The position numbers and the translations under genes were made by a program. DNA of 64,000 nucleotides from an uncultured Kineothrix sp. (lineage in GTDB: Bacteria; Bacillota; Clostridia; Lachnospirales; Lachnospiraceae), in the NCBI GenBank assembly GCA_910588855.1, contig CAJUSR010000017.1:1-64000 (forward strand), given 5' to 3'. The notes under the pieces are model-generated. The model made no database searches and had not been told where the DNA came from. It worked only from the letters and a program-made list of their open reading frames with translations. Of the stretch, positions 54,341-63,502 are shown one piece after another. How positions within the stretch are numbered: the first letter of the stretch is position 1; the number at the start of each line of letters is the position of its first letter.

Positions 54341-55093
54341 TTATTTTAAAACTAATCCTACCGGGCAATGGTCGGAGCCAAGGACTTCCGTGTAAATAAC
54401 GGCATCTTCCAAGCGTTCCTTTAAATTGCCCGATGTGAGGAAATAATCAATACGCCACCCTGTATTTTTTGCCCTGGCGCTGAAACGGTATGACCACCAA
54501 GAGTACATTCCTTCTTTATCAGGGTAAAAATAGCGGAAAGTATCAATAAAACCAGCTTGTGTCATTTCCGTAAATTTCCCTCTTTCTTCGTCCGTAAATC
54601 CGGCATTTTTCCGGTTTGTCTTGGGATTTTTCAAATCGATTTCTTTATGAGCCACATTTAAATCGCCGCAGAAGATAACCGGTTTTTTAGTTTCCAGCCC
54701 TTTGAGATAGGAAAGGAAATCTTCTTCCCATTTCATACGGTAATCAAGCCTTGCCAGCCCATCCTGTGAGTTGGGGGTATAAACCGTTATCATATAAAAG
54801 TCTTTGTACTCCAAAGTAATTACTCTTCCTTCGTGATCGTGTTCTTCTATCCCAATCCCGTAGGCAACGGATATGGGTTCGTTTTTTGTAAAAATAGCCG
54901 TTCCCGAGTATCCTTTTTTCTCTGCATAATTCCAATATTGGAAATAACCTGGCAAATCCAATGTAATTTGCCCTTCTTGCAGCTTTGTCTCTTGGATACA
55001 AAAGATATCCGCATCCTCATTCTTAAAAAAATCGGTAAAGCCTTTACCTACACAGGCGCGGAGGCCGTTAACGTTCCAGGAAATCAGTTTCAT
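54341..55093 (-). CDS. xth: Exodeoxyribonuclease III
   Basis: 250 aa. Exonuclease III/AP endonuclease family: ISWNVNGLRACV, IFCIQETKLQE, TVYTPNSQ, GDLNVAHKEIDL, WRIDYFLTS and SDHCPVGL are all present. It cuts DNA at abasic sites and degrades from 3' ends. Normal length. Confidence 0.97.
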   Translation of the reverse strand: MKLISWNVNGLRACVGKGFTDFFKNEDADIFCIQETKLQEGQITLDLPGYFQYWNYAEKKGYSGTAIFTKNEPISVAYGIGIEEHDHEGRVITLEYKDFYMITVYTPNSQDGLARLDYRMKWEEDFLSYLKGLETKKPVIFCGDLNVAHKEIDLKNPKTNRKNAGFTDEERGKFTEMTQAGFIDTFRYFYPDKEGMYSWWSYRFSARAKNTGWRIDYFLTSGNLKERLEDAVIYTEVLGSDHCPVGLVLK

Positions 55094-55324
55094 ATTATAA
55101 AATCCTTTCTCTATGTCTATTTCTTGTCAAATTAACTTGATATTACATAAAGATACCGGGCAATGTCAAGGCTGGATTTTTTGAGTTCATAAATTCTAAA
55201 GATTTTGTTCACAAAGTGGACACATTTATGCCATAATATGTTTACAGTCGATAAGGAACAGAGAAATACATAAAAGTTCCGATTCGGCAAAATAATCATT
55301 TTATTTATTTAGGAGGAGAAAATT

Positions 55325-55702
55325 ATGAAAAAGAAAGTGGTTATGTTATTGACAGCAGCAGCAACATGTGCAACATTGATGATGGCTTGCGGAAATACGG
55401 AGACAGCAGCTCCTGTAGAAGAGCCTGCAGTAGAGACAGAAGCGGATGTAGAAGATAATGCGGAAGCAGAAAACGTAGAAAATACGGAAAATGCAGAAAA
55501 TGAAGCAGATGTAGAGGCAGCAGAAGATGCAGCAAATACGGAAGCAGCGGCTGAAGGCGAGAATGCAGAAGCAGACGCAGAAGTAACTCCTGAAGATGCT
55601 GAAAATGCAGAGAATGCAGTAGAGGGAGAAGCAGAAGCAAATGCAAATGCTGATGCAGAAACAGAAGAAACTGTAGAAACAACAGAAGAAGCAGCAGAAT
55701 AA
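55325..55702 (+). CDS. Extremely acidic low-complexity lipoprotein
   Basis: 125 aa. A lipoprotein signal ends in LMMAC (Cys about residue 22), and the rest is almost only Ala, Glu, Asp, Asn, Thr and Val with no Lys or Arg. The coding sequence repeats GCAGAA-like hexamers. A flexible, strongly negative surface spacer is likely; no fold or function can be given. It starts after AGGAGGAG and ends at a shared terminator. Confidence 0.8.
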   Translation: MKKKVVMLLTAAATCATLMMACGNTETAAPVEEPAVETEADVEDNAEAENVENTENAENEADVEAAEDAANTEAAAEGENAEADAEVTPEDAENAENAVEGEAEANANADAETEETVETTEEAAE

Positions 55703-55749
55703 TCTATAGGAGATATTATCCCTACAGGTAGTTAAATCTTTTAAAGTAG

Positions 55750-55781
55750 AAAAAGAATCCTGCAAGCAGGATTCTTTTTTT
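55750..55781. terminator. Bidirectional terminator with the family A core hairpin
   Basis: AAAAGAATCCTGC pairs with GCAGGATTCTTTT around two bases; A-runs before and T-runs after make it work both ways between convergent genes. The same GAATCCTGC/GCAGGATTC hairpin is found inside both copies of repeat A. Confidence 0.93.
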
Positions 55782-56874
55782 ACGCAGTTCTAATTAAATG
55801 TTCATAAGGAAGTATTAGTTCATAAACAATTTCATAGGCGAAGTCTCTCATATCGGAAAGCCGTTGTTTGTAATTGTCTTTTGTAAGCTTTTCGTTTCCG
55901 GCAATGATTTGTTCTGCCATATAATAGTTAATTTCCGGTGAGAAATGTAAGGTATCCATATAATTTTCCAGATTGGTCACAATTTCTTTTTTATCCTGAA
56001 AATAAAATATTTCTACGTTGGTATAAGGCAAGAAGGCGGCGATAGCCTGTTCCATATTATACAAGTAGGCTTCTAAGTCCCCGGTGCGGTAGAGATTATC
56101 CCAAAAAAGCATGGAATAGGCGGGGAAAAATATTTTAAACTGGGTTTCCGGATGATTTTCTATCTGTTTTTTAACCAGATTGATATTAGCATCCAGCACA
56201 TTCTGATAGTATTCTTTTTCTTTCATAGGGGCAATGTCCGGTGTACGGATATAAAGACCAAGAGCCATATCCTGATTAAATTCTTTCCATTGTGCCCAAT
56301 TGTAGGAATCGTTGGCATCATAATCCCCAATGAGGGAATTGGCAATCATATACGGTATTTTTTCAAAAAGGACTCCTTTATTGTACAGGTATTCTACATC
56401 GTCAAAATAATTTTTATTATATAAATACATGGGACAGCCTGTCAGTTCATAGGTGGGGATTGGATCAGCCGCCAAAGAGGAAGTATCCATGCTGTAAAAG
56501 ATGTATTCCAGATTATGGTTTTCATATGCAGCATCCAAAAGATAGCATAAATCCGCAGTAGCGCCGTAGGAGCGGACTGCTTTTACCGCAGTGCAGCCAA
56601 AGCCTTCGTTGAACCAGCCATTATAGTAATTTTCCGCTACCGAAGAGCCGACAATCAGGCTATCATAGTCAAAATTCCGCAAAGACCCGATACATTGGTA
56701 TTCCTTGTCGGTAAGGACTGCCTTCAATCCGAACCAGGGTTTGTGGTAATGGAAAAACGGGTCGATGAAGATAACTATTGTACCTATTATTATCATCAAA
56801 GAGAATATACGAAGAAAAAAAGATTTTATAAAGTTTTTGGATGGATTTTCCGTTAATGCAGATGTCCTTGCCAT
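55780..56874 (-). CDS. SGNH-like membrane-anchored protein, acyltransferase partner
   Basis: 364 aa. One N-terminal membrane segment (about 19-41, LRIFSLMIIIGTIVIFIDPFF), then an external domain with DSLIVGSSVAENYYNGWF, where the GSS is the likely nucleophile block of an SGNH/DltD-like esterase, and a late LHFSPEINYYMAEQI containing the likely catalytic His. Such proteins move acyl groups delivered by an MBOAT protein to a polymer outside the cell. It begins 45 bp after the MBOAT gene. Confidence 0.75.
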   Translation of the reverse strand: MARTSALTENPSKNFIKSFFLRIFSLMIIIGTIVIFIDPFFHYHKPWFGLKAVLTDKEYQCIGSLRNFDYDSLIVGSSVAENYYNGWFNEGFGCTAVKAVRSYGATADLCYLLDAAYENHNLEYIFYSMDTSSLAADPIPTYELTGCPMYLYNKNYFDDVEYLYNKGVLFEKIPYMIANSLIGDYDANDSYNWAQWKEFNQDMALGLYIRTPDIAPMKEKEYYQNVLDANINLVKKQIENHPETQFKIFFPAYSMLFWDNLYRTGDLEAYLYNMEQAIAAFLPYTNVEIFYFQDKKEIVTNLENYMDTLHFSPEINYYMAEQIIAGNEKLTKDNYKQRLSDMRDFAYEIVYELILPYEHLIRTA

Positions 56875-56919
56875 GAAATCTGAATCCTTTCATTGTGATG
56901 CCATAATTAAAAAGTAATG

Positions 56920-58416
56920 TTAAAAATTAAAATATATAAATGTGCTGACCTGTGAAAAGGAAATGAGGGACCAAACAAACAGGATAGAGATATACCAGCA
57001 ATATTTTGAATGATAGTCTGTGGTTTCCACTATTTGCAATGCGCTTTTCCTCGTCAGTACAAAAGCGCTGATGGCCAGTATCAGCAGGAAAAGGATAAGG
57101 TAAGCCAGATTCAGCATATCCGGTGCAAACATGGTAATTGCCTGTTTAAAAATATAAAATTCAGGGATATCCATATTTACGGCCAATTTATAGATATATC
57201 CCGTATTTTGGAAGGAAAACAGGTTTTTAAACATTTGGAATGCATAAGTCATATTTTGGCTGCGGAAAAAGAACAAGGATAAATTAAAAAAAGAAAAGGT
57301 AAACAACCAGCCCAGCCATTTGGGGATATAAAAACGGGCGGGGGATTTATCTTCGCTTCCCCGGATGCCTATAATACACAGATTATCCCAGACAACCAAA
57401 AGCCCCTGCATGGTTCCCCATGCAACATAAGTCCAGTTAGCGCCATGCCACAGTCCGCTCAAAGCAAAGATGACCATTGTATTGAAGATAGTCCGCGCTT
57501 TTCCTTTTTTACTGCCTCCTAAAGGAATATAAACATAGGTAATGAAAAAACGGGATAATGTAATATGCCACCGCTGCCAAAGCTCTTTAACGGAACAAGC
57601 TTTATAAGGTGAATGGAAATTTGTGGGGAGTTTAATATTAAACATATATCCAAGCCCCATAGCCATATCGCTGTAGCCGCTGAAGTCGAAATAAATCTGA
57701 AAAGTATAGGAAAGTATAACGAGTAAAGTGGAAGGTGTGTCTAAAAAATAAGTCTGTTCAAAACCGAAATTTGTAACCAATGCAAGCGTGTCCGCCAGAA
57801 GCACCTTTTTACCCAATCCTAATACAAATAAAGAGATACCTTTGGCAAAGTTGTCTATATTGAATTTCCGTTTCTGTAAATCATCAAATTGGGGGATGAT
57901 TTCTTTATATAATACAATGGGGCCTGCAATTAACTGTGGGAAAAAAGTTACAAAGGCAGCATAATTGGTAAAAGAGTAATGTTCCGCTTTTCCCGTGCAG
58001 CGGTCAATAATAAAAGATAACTGCTGGAAAGTAAAAAAACTGATTCCAAGGGGTAGGAGAATATGTTTTAAATTAAAATCCGAGCGAAAAAGGTAATTTA
58101 TATTTTCGATAAAGAAATCAAAATATTTAAAATAAAAGAGAATTGCCAGATTTATGCCGGTTCCGGCAAATAAGCCAATCCGGAGTGTTGTTTTCGTTTT
58201 GGAAAAAGTTAATAAATAGCTGATAAAGTAATTGATAAGAATGCTTGCAATAATAATAAAAAGATAATAGGTATTGAAATAACCATAAAACCACAGGGAC
58301 ATTCCGGTTAAAAATACTTTGGCTGTTTCATATTTTTTTATCCGGTTAAGCCCATACCATCCAAGGAGGGCTAAGGGCAGAAAAATAAAAATGAATATAT
58401 AAGAATTAAAAAGCAT
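56920..58416 (-). CDS. MBOAT-family O-acyltransferase (AlgI/DltB-like)
   Basis: 498 aa from ATG 58416 (MLFNSYIFIFIFLPL); the open frame runs 35 codons further with no support. About 11 membrane segments, with the MBOAT landmarks FPQLIAGPIV, FSGYSDMAMGLGYM, LWQRWHITLSRFF and catalytic His in LSGLWHGANWTYV. It transfers acyl groups, probably acetyl, across the membrane to a cell-surface polymer with the SGNH-like protein. The target is unknown. Its ribosome site is weak. Confidence 0.93.
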   Translation of the reverse strand: MLFNSYIFIFIFLPLALLGWYGLNRIKKYETAKVFLTGMSLWFYGYFNTYYLFIIIASILINYFISYLLTFSKTKTTLRIGLFAGTGINLAILFYFKYFDFFIENINYLFRSDFNLKHILLPLGISFFTFQQLSFIIDRCTGKAEHYSFTNYAAFVTFFPQLIAGPIVLYKEIIPQFDDLQKRKFNIDNFAKGISLFVLGLGKKVLLADTLALVTNFGFEQTYFLDTPSTLLVILSYTFQIYFDFSGYSDMAMGLGYMFNIKLPTNFHSPYKACSVKELWQRWHITLSRFFITYVYIPLGGSKKGKARTIFNTMVIFALSGLWHGANWTYVAWGTMQGLLVVWDNLCIIGIRGSEDKSPARFYIPKWLGWLFTFSFFNLSLFFFRSQNMTYAFQMFKNLFSFQNTGYIYKLAVNMDIPEFYIFKQAITMFAPDMLNLAYLILFLLILAISAFVLTRKSALQIVETTDYHSKYCWYISILFVWSLISFSQVSTFIYFNF

Positions 58417-58718
58417 TTGCGGTTCAGTACCTTTCTTTTGGTTATGTTTTTTTGAGGGCAATGGGCGGATACCGTACTGCCCGTTGCTTTTGCGTACAAT
58501 TATAACACAGGTTAAATTCAAATCATAACAATTATTGACAGGAATAGGTAATATTAATACTTTCTTAATATGATTTGGATATCAAAGAATTGACCGGAAT
58601 GGGCTTTTGCTATCTATTTTTTGTATTTGAAAGCTGGGATAAATTTTATGAATTGGGAAATAATGAGTAAAAATAAAAGTGATTATGACAGCAGTTTATT
58701 GGAGGAATGGAGGAGTTT
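58417..58718. other. Intergenic region between divergent genes
   Basis: About 300 bp, AT-rich. A TTGACA lies at 58535 but no good -10 is at the right distance. Only the ribosome site for the DUF4358 gene (GGAGG before 58719) is clear. Confidence 0.5.
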
Positions 58719-59342
58719 ATGAAAAAAGATATATGTTCTATTACAATAATAACCGTTATTAGCGCATGGGTTTTTGGCGCCTTATTAATAAGTGCCTGCG
58801 GGGAGGAACAGATATCGGATTCCAATACAAACAGCGTAGAAAATGGACGGCGGAGTGGCAGGAGCATAGAGGCAGAGAGCGCCGGTAATTATGCATCTAT
58901 GGAAGATATCAAAAAAGAAGTGGTAAAAGTGTTGGGAAAAAATTATTGGCCGGATAAGCAGCTTACGAAAGCGGAACTGAAGGCGGAGACAGGGATTAGC
59001 GGAGAAATGATAGATGATTATCTGGCAGAAAAACTGAATGTGGAAACGGATATTGATGCTATGATGATTATAAAAGCCAAGCCGGAGTATTTGGAAGAAA
59101 TAGAAGTTTTGCTGAACGAGTACAGGGAAGCTTTGATGATGAAATATAAAGACCGCCCGCAGGAATTGGGGAAAGTGCAGGCATCGAGAATAGAGGTCAT
59201 TGATAGATACATTTGTTTTGTGCAGCTAGGGGCGGATACGGGCGCAGCCGCGGAGAAAGGGGATGAGGAAGTGCTTTCATTATGCCAGCAGGAAAATGAA
59301 CGTGCGCTGGACAGGATTGAAAAAACGATATTAAATCAATAG
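58719..59342 (+). CDS. DUF4358 lipoprotein-like protein
   Basis: 207 aa from ATG 58719, after GGAGGAG. The signal segment ends LLISAC, so the protein is probably a lipoprotein. The external domain has KAELKAETGISGEMIDDY, DAMMIIKAKPEYLEEIEVLL and KVQASRIEVIDRYICFVQLG, which I recognise as DUF4358. Function unknown; similar proteins are common in gut Lachnospiraceae. Confidence 0.82.
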   Translation: MKKDICSITIITVISAWVFGALLISACGEEQISDSNTNSVENGRRSGRSIEAESAGNYASMEDIKKEVVKVLGKNYWPDKQLTKAELKAETGISGEMIDDYLAEKLNVETDIDAMMIIKAKPEYLEEIEVLLNEYREALMMKYKDRPQELGKVQASRIEVIDRYICFVQLGADTGAAAEKGDEEVLSLCQQENERALDRIEKTILNQ

Positions 59343-59427
59343 AAAAAGGATATTCTATTGCTTGCGGCAACTCCTTAGGGTATAATGATTTAGGCTTTTA
59401 AATTATACGGAAAGGCATGGAGACATT

Positions 59428-60084
59428 ATGACAAATGCAATTGTATTCGATATGGATGGCGTGTTGTTCGATACACAAAGGATATGCAATGAATGCTGGG
59501 AAGAAATAGGCATAGCTATGGGGTTGGGGGATTTAAGCAAAGGGATTAAAGGGTGCGTAGGGTTAAACCTGAATGATACAAAAGCCTTGATGTATGAGCT
59601 ATATGGAGAGGATTTCCCTTTCGATGATTTTAATGAAACGGCAAATGCCCTTATGAAGAGACGGATTTTGGAAGAAGGTATTCCCTTAATGGAAGGCGTT
59701 AAGGAGATTTTGGATTATTTGACAGAAAACGGATATATTGTAGGGCTTGCTTCTTCTACAAGCAAAGAAAGCGTGATGCATCATCTGGAAGAAGCAGGGC
59801 TGACCGGGTATTTCCGGACAATTATTACTGGCGATATGGTAGAGCATAGCAAACCGATGCCGGATATTTATTTGAAAGCGTGCGAAGAGCTGGGAGTATC
59901 GCCGACGAATGCGATTGCTATTGAGGATTCCCCGAATGGGATACGCTCGGCATACAGGGCGGGGATGAAACCGGTCATGGTTCCGGATATGATAGAGCCT
60001 ACGGCTGAAATAGAGGCAATGCTCTATGGGAAATTTTATTCCTTGTTGGATATATTGGATTATTTAAAAGGGAAGAACCAATAA
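59428..60084 (+). CDS. HAD-family phosphatase (beta-phosphoglucomutase-like)
   Basis: 218 aa. HAD motif I DMDGVLFDT, motif II ASST, motif III Lys in SKPMPDIYLKA, and motif IV EDSPNGIRSAYRAG, with a helical cap (about 15-90). It dephosphorylates or isomerises a small phosphometabolite. Substrate cannot be told. Start preceded by ATGGAGAC. Confidence 0.92.
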   Translation: MTNAIVFDMDGVLFDTQRICNECWEEIGIAMGLGDLSKGIKGCVGLNLNDTKALMYELYGEDFPFDDFNETANALMKRRILEEGIPLMEGVKEILDYLTENGYIVGLASSTSKESVMHHLEEAGLTGYFRTIITGDMVEHSKPMPDIYLKACEELGVSPTNAIAIEDSPNGIRSAYRAGMKPVMVPDMIEPTAEIEAMLYGKFYSLLDILDYLKGKNQ

Positions 60085-60130
60085 CAAAGTTCATATATGA
60101 ATTGTCCGATTGGACGGAATGGAGGTACAT

Positions 60131-61237
60131 ATGGCAGCATCAAAAGTATACTATGCAAATATGAAGACGTCTTTTTATGAGAATCTCCCTCAGAAACTGG
60201 AGCGGTTGATAAAAACTGCGGGGATTGGGGGAATAGATTTTGAAAAGAAATATGCGGCAATTAAGATTCATTTCGGCGAACCTGGTAACCTCGCATATCT
60301 TAGGCCTAATTATGCATCGGTGGTAGTACGGGTAATTAAGGAATTGGGCGGGAAGGCTTTTTTGACGGACTGCAATACATTATATGTAGGCGGAAGAAAA
60401 AATGCTTTGGATCATATGGATGCCGCTTATGAAAATGGTTTTTCCCCATTTTCGACAGGATGCCATATTATGATTGCTGATGGATTAAAAGGTACGGATG
60501 AAGTATTGGTTCCGGTGGAAGGTGGAGAATATGTAAAAGAAGCAAAAATCGGCAGGGCTATCATGGATGCAGATGTATTTATCACATTAAATCATTTTAA
60601 AGGGCATGAAGCAACCGGATTTGGCGGAGCTTTGAAAAATATCGGTATGGGCTGCGGTTCCAGAGCAGGTAAAATGGAAATGCATAGTGCCGGGAAACCC
60701 CATGTGAATAAAGACGTCTGCATAGGATGTGGGCGATGTTCCAAAATATGCGCACACGATGCAGCAGTGGTAGTAAACAAAAAAGCGGATATTAACCATG
60801 ATAAATGTGTAGGTTGTGGACGGTGTATCGGTGTCTGTCCTGTGGATGCCGTGGAACCGGCGGCGGATGAATCCAATGATATTTTAAATAGGAAGATTGC
60901 CGAGTACAGCAAAGCGGTTATTCAGGGCAGGTCTCATTTCCATATTAGTTTAGTCGTTGATGTGTCGCCCAACTGCGATTGCCATGCGGAAAATGATATA
61001 CCGATGGTGCCCGATGTAGGGATGTTTGCATCTTTTGACCCTGTGGCACTGGATGTAGCCTGTGCGGATGCGGTAAACAAGCAGCCTATTATAGCAAACA
61101 GCCAATTGGACCGTATGCCCCATGTACATCATGATTATTTTATAGATTCCGCTCCGCAGACAAATTGGAAGTCTATGATAGAACATGCGGTAAAAATCGG
61201 AATAGGGAATGCAGAGTATGAATTGATTGAGATTTAA
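60131..61237 (+). CDS. DUF362 protein with two 4Fe-4S clusters
   Basis: 368 aa from ATG 60131, after GGAGGTAC; the upstream ATG at 60110 is less likely. N-terminal DUF362 domain (AIKIHFGEPGNLAYLRPNY, ALKNIGMGCGSRAGK) with an inserted ferredoxin module of two clusters: CIGCGRCSKIC and CVGCGRCIGVC, each with a further conserved Cys. No signal, so cytoplasmic. Probably an electron-transfer protein. Confidence 0.9.
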   Translation: MAASKVYYANMKTSFYENLPQKLERLIKTAGIGGIDFEKKYAAIKIHFGEPGNLAYLRPNYASVVVRVIKELGGKAFLTDCNTLYVGGRKNALDHMDAAYENGFSPFSTGCHIMIADGLKGTDEVLVPVEGGEYVKEAKIGRAIMDADVFITLNHFKGHEATGFGGALKNIGMGCGSRAGKMEMHSAGKPHVNKDVCIGCGRCSKICAHDAAVVVNKKADINHDKCVGCGRCIGVCPVDAVEPAADESNDILNRKIAEYSKAVIQGRSHFHISLVVDVSPNCDCHAENDIPMVPDVGMFASFDPVALDVACADAVNKQPIIANSQLDRMPHVHHDYFIDSAPQTNWKSMIEHAVKIGIGNAEYELIEI

Positions 61238-61282
61238 TTCGGAAGAATAACAACTAAATGAGGGAACGGGAACCGTAAAAAG

Positions 61283-61966
61283 TTACGGTTTCCGGATTCC
61301 GATTAAAGAGATTCCCTTTGCTTTTCCGCCATTGATATTTTGTATCAAATTGCTAAGGGATGGATAGGGGCCTACGGTTTTCCCATTACAATATACATTA
61401 TGGGCAATGTACATGTCGTCCGTTTTGGAAATATGTACGGTATGGATTTCCTTCCGGATATCGTTCCTGTCATTATACATTGTTAAAATAAGGCTTGGAT
61501 ATGTTGCAGAAAGCGTATCAAAGTCTTTTTCTTTTGTACTGAACGAAGTAACAAATCCATTGGATTCCAGAAAATCCCTTAATGCTTTAGGGGCTGTACC
61601 GAATTTGCCGCTAAGGGCCATCCCGTCTTTTTCAAAGCAGGATATTAAATCGGGTAAATCCATAAGAGGATGTTTTAAAAGGGTATATATGGCGTTATAT
61701 ACTGCAAAAACTTCACAGCCGGAATATTGCATAGTAGCTTTCCCATAAGCCATATCGGTATAATTGTTCTGGTCCTCAATATAGCCGTTGTTTTTTGAAA
61801 TAGTGCCGGCATGGTTGGGAAAGCACCGTTGATTGATGTCCAGATTCTTTTTCCAACGGTTTCCGGCAAGTTTCTGCGTCTTGCGGAGCAGTTCATAAAA
61901 GGCAATGATAGTCCGGTTGTTTATCCGTCTGGGGATAAAAGCGAACAGCATTTGACTCAGGTTCAT
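61283..61966 (-). CDS. C39/papain-like cysteine peptidase-like protein
   Basis: 227 aa. No clear signal. The middle has MQYSGCEVFAVYNAI (candidate Cys nucleophile at the start of a helix), a later EIHTVHISKTDDMYIAHN (candidate His and Asn), the order seen in C39-like and papain-like folds. No target is known. Its start codon overlaps the murG stop codon (ATGA), so translation is coupled to murG. A hairpin at its stop codon may end the transcript. Confidence 0.6.
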   Translation of the reverse strand: MNLSQMLFAFIPRRINNRTIIAFYELLRKTQKLAGNRWKKNLDINQRCFPNHAGTISKNNGYIEDQNNYTDMAYGKATMQYSGCEVFAVYNAIYTLLKHPLMDLPDLISCFEKDGMALSGKFGTAPKALRDFLESNGFVTSFSTKEKDFDTLSATYPSLILTMYNDRNDIRKEIHTVHISKTDDMYIAHNVYCNGKTVGPYPSLSNLIQNINGGKAKGISLIGIRKP

Positions 61967-63030
61967 TGTAAAGTATCCTCCAGTAAATCGGTAATTGTTT
62001 TGATAGAGTTCAATTGGCTGCTTTTGCTCATGGCTTCGATATAGGTTTGCCTCGTAAAGTAAAGTTCATGTGCTTTTTCCACCAGAAGGTCTTCTGTCAG
62101 ATAATCTTCGTCAATAATCAAACTGAATCCCTGCGATTCAAAGGATTTGGCATTTAAAATCTGGTCGCCTCTGCTGCTGTGGGCAGAAAGGGGAATGAGC
62201 AGATTAGGTTTTTTCAAAGCCAGCAATTCGCAGATAGAATTAGCCCCTGCCCTGGATATTACGATATCCGCCATAGCGAAAATATCCTTTAACTCCGATT
62301 TGACATACTCAAACTGTTGGTAACCTTCGATTTGCAGCATTAAGTTATCCACCTTATCTTTACCACAAATATGGACTACCTGGAAGTCTTCCAAAAGCTG
62401 GGGCAGGGCGTCACGCACTGTTTTGTTGATGGCTTCTGCACCAAGGCTTCCGCCGATTACCAGGATAACCGGTTTATTGGAAGTAAATTTGCACATGTCA
62501 TAAGCCGCGATTTTATTGCCTTTAGCCAATTCTTCGCGGATAGGGGATCCGGTAAGGACAGCTTTCCCTTCCGGGAGCATAGGGATTGTTTCCGGGAAAT
62601 TGCAGCAGACTTTTTCCGCTACAGGGATACAAAGCTTGTTAGCGAGCCCAGGCGTCATATCCGATTCGTGGATAATACATGGGATTTCTAAGGAGGCAGC
62701 AGCCCGTACAACAGGCACGCTGACAAAACCGCCTTTGGAAAAGACGATATCCGGTTTGATTTGTTTAAGATATTTTCTGGCTTCCCCGTAACCTTTCATG
62801 ACACGGAAAGGGTCCGTAAAATTTTTGGGGTCAAAATATCGGCGGAATTTACCGGTTGCAATACCATAATACGGTATATCATAATCGGAAATCAGTTTCT
62901 TTTCGATACCTTCATAAGAACCTATATAGTATATTTCGTAATTTAATTCCCGAAGCTTTGGTATCAAAGCGATGTTTGGGGTTACATGGCCGGCTGTTCC
63001 TCCACCGGTAAGAACGATTTTCTTTGCCAT
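61963..63030 (-). CDS. murG: MurG, lipid II-forming GlcNAc transferase
   Basis: 355 aa. GT28 glycosyltransferase with TGGGTAGHVTPN at the N-terminus, KGGFVSVPVVRAA, VIGGSLGAEAIN and ISRAGANSICELLALKKPNLLIPL. It adds GlcNAc to lipid I at the inner face of the membrane, making lipid II for peptidoglycan. It is isolated from the mur/fts cluster here. Ribosome site TGGAGG. Confidence 0.97.
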   Translation of the reverse strand: MAKKIVLTGGGTAGHVTPNIALIPKLRELNYEIYYIGSYEGIEKKLISDYDIPYYGIATGKFRRYFDPKNFTDPFRVMKGYGEARKYLKQIKPDIVFSKGGFVSVPVVRAAASLEIPCIIHESDMTPGLANKLCIPVAEKVCCNFPETIPMLPEGKAVLTGSPIREELAKGNKIAAYDMCKFTSNKPVILVIGGSLGAEAINKTVRDALPQLLEDFQVVHICGKDKVDNLMLQIEGYQQFEYVKSELKDIFAMADIVISRAGANSICELLALKKPNLLIPLSAHSSRGDQILNAKSFESQGFSLIIDEDYLTEDLLVEKAHELYFTRQTYIEAMSKSSQLNSIKTITDLLEDTLQ

Positions 63031-63075
63031 TTATAATGCCTCCAGATTCCTTTCTATAGTCTCACGAAAAGGTTT

Positions 63076-63312
63076 TTAAATCATGGTTTCCAATGCTTGT
63101 GCCAGTTGGTCGGGGCAGGAAGTGGATTTAAACCCACAGCGGATGCCTTTCAGCCTTTGAATGGCATCTTTTGCGTCCATGCCTTCCACGAGTTTGGAAA
63201 TACCTTGCAAATTGCCGTTGCATCCTCCCGTAAAAGATACGGATTGGATAATCCCGTTGTCTAAATCAATATCTATAGACGTAGAACAAACGCCTTTTGG
63301 TTGATACTTCAT
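63076..63312 (-). CDS. TSCPD-domain protein (TIGR03905 type)
   Basis: 78 aa from ATG 63312, with GGAGGG before it; the frame opens at ATG 63327 within that site. One TSCPD domain: VSFTGGCNGNLQGISKLVEG, then RCGFKSTSCPDQLAQAL, with four Cys that could hold a metal. The domain is otherwise found at the end of class II ribonucleotide reductases; this stand-alone form is common in Clostridia, function unknown. Confidence 0.9.
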   Translation of the reverse strand: MKYQPKGVCSTSIDIDLDNGIIQSVSFTGGCNGNLQGISKLVEGMDAKDAIQRLKGIRCGFKSTSCPDQLAQALETMI

Positions 63313-63502
63313 AAATAATCCCTCCATTTCTGCCTATCCGGCTACCCGGACAGAAGCACAAATATTATAGCAGAATTTATACGATTTTTCCAGTAGTATT
63401 ACTCAAACTGTCGAAATTTGCAAATGCCTTACAGCCTTTGAAATATTGAGATATAGATAGGTTTTGTTTATAATATTAAAATCAAGAATAGGAGGTGACC
63501 GT

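Noticed and set aside
61268..61293. Hairpin GGGAACCGTAA/TTACGGTTTCC as terminator
   Set aside because: The stem is real but no T-run follows on either strand and it overlaps a stop codon, so it is not listed as a terminator.
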